Notes under the pieces: generated by a model
The model's input: only the letters and a program-made list of their open reading frames with translations
Told to the model about the DNA's origin: nothing
Databases searched by the model: none
Program-made: the position numbers and the translations under genes
Shown: positions 58,645-64,000 of the stretch, piece by piece
Layout of the letters: every line of letters begins with the position of its first letter
Numbering within the stretch: position 1 is the stretch's first letter
NCBI RefSeq assembly: GCF_040954835.1
Contig: NC_090699.1
Location: 19,663,817 to 19,727,816 of the forward strand
Length of the DNA stretch: 64,000 nt
Direction: 5' to 3'
Source: Lepisosteus oculatus
Taxonomy: Eukaryota; Chordata; Actinopteri; Semionotiformes; Lepisosteidae

Positions 58645-60871
58645 TTTATTTGAAAAAAAAAAAAAGTTCCATTACATCACTGAATGACAATATTGGTGGA
58701 AATCTGGTTGTACAAATAACGGCGCAGAAGAGGGAGCATGGAGGCACTTGTTTGCCTTCAATAACTGTAACTGTACCCTCCAACAAGTGACTGCCCAGCT
58801 AACACTGACCTCACAGCTGGACTGCATCTGTTTTTTAACTCAGTGCCAGATTTCTGAAGAGCAGAAGAATCTGAAAAAAAGCAAAAGCTCTTCCACTGCA
58901 TTTTAAAGGGGCAAGGAGTGAAATACTCCTCCTAGGAGGAAAGCAATACCGTTGTTACAAAACCAACAATTCTGTTACAGACAGAAGTTACCTCTTATTT
59001 TATCAAGCACTGACAAACTGCTTGGGATAACTGCTCTGGCTCCTGAAACAAAGATGCTCAACACCATTGTAATTTTCCTCGAATTCTACATGGAACCAGA
59101 GCCAACCACCTGACCAGGAGGAAGGGCTTGTGGTCACACCGTGGGCCATTCCGACAGCTCCTCGGTTTTTAGGTTAAATACGGGAACTTCACCAGCTGGG
59201 CAAAAGCCTGATGTGAGGATTTTGTGCAACAGCTGCCTTTAACATTAATAAGTAAACTGTTGAATGCATTACAACATTCATTTGTAACACGTTGTAACGC
59301 ACATTTCAGATGGGGAAAAGAATTAAACCCTAAAATTAATTTCATAAATATTTACTGCAGTTGATGCACAAAAATTCCTAGGGCACATTTAAATAAATAT
59401 GTTCTTAAATGGTGGTTGATATCTTCTTAAACAAGGCCCAAATCTCACTGAAAAATTATTTTCATTCTAACTTCAACTGGAATTTCAGCATTGTAAAGCA
59501 TAGCCTTGGAAACAGGTGTGAAATCCACAATGCATCAATACTTTTAAATTTCCTCAAATAATCTATACGTAGGAATGCACAAACAACATCTCAAGGTGCC
59601 CACTGCTGTTTCAGTGCTGCAGAGTGTCTCAAGGAGAAAAGATGTGACTGTACAGAAAGTATATAAGAGACCCCACAATAATAAACAGCTAATCAGGTCT
59701 CAGTGAAGCAACTTACTTTCACGTTTGTATCAAAACTAATTGAAAACAAAGGGGTTCACCTAACAGTTCTGATAATTGAAAACTGCAGAATCAAAAACTG
59801 GCAACATCTCTAAAGTTACTCTCCGAGTACATTAAGCATATTATGAGAAACCCAGTTCTTAGACTGCGAATGCCTGTATACAGAATGTAATCTTTCAGGT
59901 TTTGCATTTCTGCTCTTTTTTAATATATGTGGAGAAGCTTAATTGCAAGTAAGGTCATTAACTGTCAAGACCCTCAGTTAAAAAAATAAGTAAGCTTTTG
60001 TGATCTCTAGAGTACCAGGCCACCTCCCACAACAGTAAGCAAAAAATTCACCTAAGAAAAGATGTCTACTATCTGGGTATACCACTGTGCACATTCATAC
60101 ACGATCGTTTTGTATTCCATTAATGTTATCTAGATTGTTTAGATTTGAGCAGCAAATCTCAATAAAGCTCCCGGCAGGAAATGGCACATTTGTTTTTTCT
60201 TTAAAAAGCTTTTAAAAGATTTTTTAATGCTATAAATCAATAACAATCAACTGGTCTTGTGCATGTAGGTATTCTTTGTATATTTTCAATAAGCAAATTC
60301 TGTATACCTTAATATCCCTCTCAGTTCGGAAATCTATTCTGCCACAAAATTGAACTCTTTGCCACAGCCCAGGCTCGGCTGGGGGGAAAGAAGACTAACA
60401 TGGATCCTCTAGGATGAGCATCTCCATACCCTCCATCCTTCCATTCCCATGGATTGGAGGACCAAGGGCAGATGAAGTGGTGCTCAGTCTTGTCCGGATT
60501 CATCCTACACTGCCTGATCCTTTTCCTTCTTTTATCAAATTCATTAACCGACATCTGATTGCACTTCACTGATACGCACGAGTCAAAAACCCAAAGGGTA
60601 GCTGGCAAACGACATGGAAGGATAAAGGCGGGGAACAGAATGGGTGCCCTCCTTCCCCCCACAAAAAACACACAAACTGGTAAACGCCACACACGTTTTT
60701 TTGCGTGAGACAACACTGCGGAAAACAGGAGTGGATATAATGAAGAGTCGGCACGGCATTGTTCAAAGCACATTTGTATAGGTCAAAAATATAGATAATT
60801 TAAGTATCTCTAACACTGGACTACTGTGAAGACGTCAGTGGCTTGCACTGGCTCGACCTGCTTCTCCGCGG
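58645..60871 (-). other. sec31b: sec31b 3' untranslated region
   Basis: On the minus strand a clear AATAAA (plus-strand TTTATT at 58645-58650) lies 2.2 kb after the sec31b stop. No intervening gene is recognised. Earlier hexamers may also be used. The 150-codon minus-strand frame at 60321-60773 has no known domain. Confidence 0.5.
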
Positions 60872-62817
60872 TCAGACGCCGAGCTTGTTCGCGATGGTCA
60901 TCACCACCTTGAGGACCGGCATGAAGGCGGAGATCTCGCTGAAGTTGCTGCTGCTGACGATCTGGGTGTGGACCGCCAGGGCCTGCTGATAGTTGCGGCC
61001 CTCGATGCAGCGGCCCACCTCGTGCAGCCCCGCCAGGATGCTGGGGGAGAGCTGGAGGAGGAGAAGGCAAGCGAGAAGTGAGGATTTCCAGGGCGGCGCT
61101 TCTCCCGGGGGACTACCAGTGGCGCACCAGCTGGGCTCAGTATAGGACTCGGCAGCGATATTATTAAGTACTTTGGTGGGGGGGGGGGGGGAGATAAAAA
61201 AAAAGACACCACTCACGGCGTGCTCTCTCAGCTTGTCATACAGGTACTCCAGGCGCTTTGAAGCATCGTCAAGTTTCCGTTTGGTTTGCTGCAACGCAAA
61301 GAAGGTTTCAAGTCAAAGTAACGTGATATCTCTGTTCATTATGCGAGTCTTGGGCCTTCAGTTCTGATCAGTTGCCTGTTCCGACATGAGCACCTCGGAT
61401 TATTTCTGTTATTCCATCCCCAGCTGTTTGTTTGTACTCCCTGGTTACTTTCGTTTCCACTTAGTTCAATGGGGAAAAAATCCCCAAACTGATGGCACGG
61501 TCTACTTTTCTCAGAAGAAACCTGTTTTAATAGGGAGCCACTTCTGGCACGCTCACCAAAAAACAATGAGATTTAAACACAAATTGGGTTTGGAAAAAAA
61601 CACATCTTATAACCTAAAATAGCCCACTAGCTTCTTTACATTTGCATTATCCACGTTTCTCGAAACCTTCCTGGATTTGGAACGTGTCTCAGTGTCAAGT
61701 AGGTAGCTACGACAGCTGCAAAGGAAAAAGTAAAGGTTTATTCCCTGCTGAAAAGACAAGAGACGCAAGGTTTCTTTTCATTTCAGTATGGAATGAACCT
61801 TCACCTGCTCCACTGCTCAGTGTCCGCCTGCTCTCAAGGTGGATGTGTGCTCATTCAAGTGGCCAGGGGGGCTGCAGGGGCTCCTGGTCACCCCGAAGCC
61901 GACTGAGCCGCAGGGTGAAGGACATACCGGGTCTCCTGCCGCCAGCAGGCAGCGCTGGACCAGGCTGTCGAAGGTGGTCTTCAGCACCAGGTGTTCTGGG
62001 GGGATCTCTCGTTTCTCAATCTTTTCCGCAGGCAGTTGATGGAGACTCTAGAGGGGGAGGCAACAGCAAAATGGAATCAGCCTTGGGTCTCCACTCCACA
62101 CCTTACCGACAGGTGTGTCGTGTTAATTCAGCGGTTTGACATTTCAACTGATATCCAGAAGTTTCATGTTGTAACCATTGAAGGTTGATTACAACCAATG
62201 CTTGTGGAGATTCTATCTGCTTTGGACTGTGGTACAGTCTTAAATGATCTATCGGGGGGTTTTCTGACATGAATATACATGCTTGCCCGAAAAGTCTGAA
62301 TTCTTAAACAATCTGCTCAAAAGCATCACGGACACCATTTCTCTCCACCTTGCTTCCTGGGGAGGCTTTTGAAATTTTGTTCAATTGGCTTGTTCAGTTG
62401 GCACTCTGCTCATAACATCGCCAAAGTCAGTTGGCATACACACTGAAGAGTGAAGTTCGTGGACACAATAAAATATTCCCTTCTTATAGTTACCCTCCAC
62501 ATAACAGGAAAAAAAAAAAAAAATTAAATGAACAAAATGAACCGTGCAAATCACAACAGCAAAAAAAGTTCGGGACAATCCACCCATTGTGTCCTCATAA
62601 TGAGGAACTCCTGAATATGGAACTCCTGTTGATCCGCATTGTTCCCACAGGGGGAATTCTATGGCTGCACCTGGATGCTGGGCTCCTGCGGAGCTCCTGG
62701 AGGGGCCTGCACGCGCTCGTGAGGCGGAGAGACCTGGGGCTGCAGGGCGTGCTGCTCCACAGGGAATCCCATTACCGGAGCCGTGATCGGAGCAGGAGGA
62801 GTGTAGTTCTCTGGAAG
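60872..62817 (-). CDS. sec31b: Protein transport protein Sec31B, last four coding exons
   Basis: On the minus strand the exons are 62817-62671, 62047-61928, 61288-61217 and 61051-60872, all in phase 0. They give 172 C-terminal residues and the stop TGA. Sec31 with Sec13 forms the outer cage of COPII vesicles that bud from the ER. The first exon is Pro/Gln-rich (PPAPITAPVMGFP, part of the disordered Pro-rich linker). Then come LPAEKIEKREIPPEHLVLKT, QTKRKLDDASKRLEYLYDKL and GLHEVGRCIEGRNYQQALAVH, with ANKLGV at the end. These are the C-terminal helical domain of the family. SEC31B rather than SEC31A is preferred from GLHEV.RC and from the neighbouring wnt8b. The donor after the first of these exons is GTGCAG, weaker than the rest. 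The N-terminal WD40 and solenoid exons lie beyond 64000. Confidence 0.92.
61715..61810. repeat. Remnant of the Penelope-like palindrome in a sec31b intron
   Basis: Left words (cagctgcaaaggaaaaagtaaaggtttattccctgctgaaaag) and right words (cttttcatttcagtatggaatgaacct) are inverted copies of the tail seen at 29.3-29.5 kb. The central ribozyme-like cores are missing, so the copy has lost its middle. Confidence 0.55.
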
Positions 62818-64000
62818 CTACGAGACACAGGCAACGGAAAAAAATAAAGCAGGCCAAATTCCAGGGAGACTTCAGCCTGCTACTTGTTTTGAGCACCTCA
62901 ACCGCCACACCGAAACACAGGGCCCCGGCACTGTTACTTTGACTTTCTTGATACAGCTTGAGAAGAAGCCACATCTGTACGGAAATTCATGATAAGTATT
63001 AGTTTACACAGCTGATTAAAGAATATCATCACAATGAAATGTTTTCTGCTTTGATTACGCATTCTTTGCAACAGCTTCATTCCCACTAGTCTAACACTGA
63101 CTTCAAAATGTTATGTTCATTTTTTCAAGTTGCTCAATAAGACTCAGCTAGACACACAGTAAAGTAAAACTGGGCAGCACTGTGCATATCCAGTAGATGA
63201 ACTTCTGCACACATACAGTACATCTACTTGTGCATACTGTTGAGTACATTTAGGAAGGACTATTGCACAAAATGGCATTTTAAATGAGTCTGCGTGGAAA
63301 ATCGAAAATACAATTTCAAATACTTCCAAAACAATACTCTCCAAAGTACCATTATTTAAATTTTAATTAAAGCTGGTCTTGATGTAGTTGATCATAAATC
63401 CAATCACATGAATAGATGACAGAAAAGTATGGAACCCTTCAAAAAATAAGATTTAAAATATATTTTTAAAGTCTTGTTTTTAACGATCCACACTTTTCCT
63501 TTTAGTCTTTGACTTTTCAGAAGCTAATTTGGCAAACACAGACTTTGATTAGTTCTGGGCCTCAGCCCATCTGCACATGCTGCTGCAAAGCGTACTGCTG
63601 TGACACCATTAACCCGTTCGGTCAAGACCAATTCCTTTAGGGATGAAGAGATGAAAGAAAACGACTTTAATGATGAACTAATCCGGCTCTAGTGAGCAGG
63701 ATCTTTAGCTAATACCAAGCTTAACTCAAAATCTGAGGAGCTGTTTTCACGTTTTGATCTTTGGGTTTGTACAATGATGATACGTGCAGTGTGCTACAAA
63801 TGGCAACTACTCTCACAATTAACTACACCCTGGTATCGACACAATCCCAAGAGGTTTGAGGTTACTCTGGGACCTTTAACAGTGGGGAAAAAGTTGGATA
63901 CAACAATTTTGAAGAGGAGGATTCACACATTTGATAAAAACAGTACTTTTACTATTAACTCCTTAACAAACTAAACCTTCTCTTTGCATTTGTGATGTTA
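62818..64000 (-). other. sec31b: sec31b intron, continues off the right edge
   Basis: There is no further minus-strand exon of sec31b that I can recognise before the window ends, and no repeat I can name. Confidence 0.45.

Noticed and set aside
60321-60773. 150-codon minus-strand open frame in the sec31b 3' UTR
   Set aside because: No known domain, and it lies between the sec31b stop and a good polyadenylation signal.

Overview
The window looks like nuclear DNA of a ray-finned fish. Its genes are split by introns with GT/AG borders. Its proteins match vertebrate families closely. It is full of fish-type transposons: a Tc1 element, 5S-rRNA-derived and tRNA-derived SINEs, short hAT-like elements and LINE fragments. 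The order scd (+), wnt8b (+), sec31b (-) is the order and orientation of human 10q24.31 (SCD, WNT8B, SEC31B). The species cannot be fixed from sequence alone. The human-like linkage and the GC-rich exons would suit an early-branching lineage such as gar or bowfin, but that is a weak inference.

Layout. 0-4.5 kb: the first coding exon of dnajb12 on the minus strand, head-to-head with an intronless, GC-rich trmt2b on the plus strand; about 300 bp with a palindromic CRE separates them. 4.5-16 kb: intergenic, with a decayed Tc1 transposon that was itself hit by a 5S-derived SINE. 16.1-28.4 kb: complete scd (five coding exons, 326 aa), with a promoter carrying two CCAAT boxes and a long 3' UTR. 28.4-41.6 kb: a repeat-rich block holding Penelope-like termini with hammerhead-ribozyme-like cores, more 5S SINE copies, a tRNA-derived SINE and two LINE fragments. 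It also holds a promoter-like segment at 35.3-36.3 kb with no recognisable protein gene. 41.6-46 kb: a stretch upstream of wnt8b with few recognisable repeats. 46.0-55.8 kb: complete wnt8b (six coding exons, 358 aa). 58.6-64 kb: the last four coding exons and 3' UTR of sec31b on the minus strand, tail-to-tail with wnt8b.

How the genes relate. Scd makes delta-9 monounsaturated acyl-CoA in the ER. Porcupine uses palmitoleoyl-CoA to acylate Wnt proteins at the serine that is visible here in wnt8b exon 6. Sec31 is the outer coat of the COPII vesicles that export cargo from the ER. The three neighbours therefore touch successive steps of Wnt lipidation and export. Whether their linkage means anything is untested. 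Dnajb12 is an ER-membrane Hsp40 and Trmt2b a mitochondrial RNA methyltransferase.

I found no operon, CRISPR array, prophage or clearly new gene system. The most interesting signals are a perfect CTCF-type motif carried inside the 5S-derived SINE family, the hammerhead-like palindrome, the intronless trmt2b, and the unexplained promoter-like segment between scd and wnt8b. Exon borders were read by eye from splice sites, reading phase and family similarity; no alignment or search was run.
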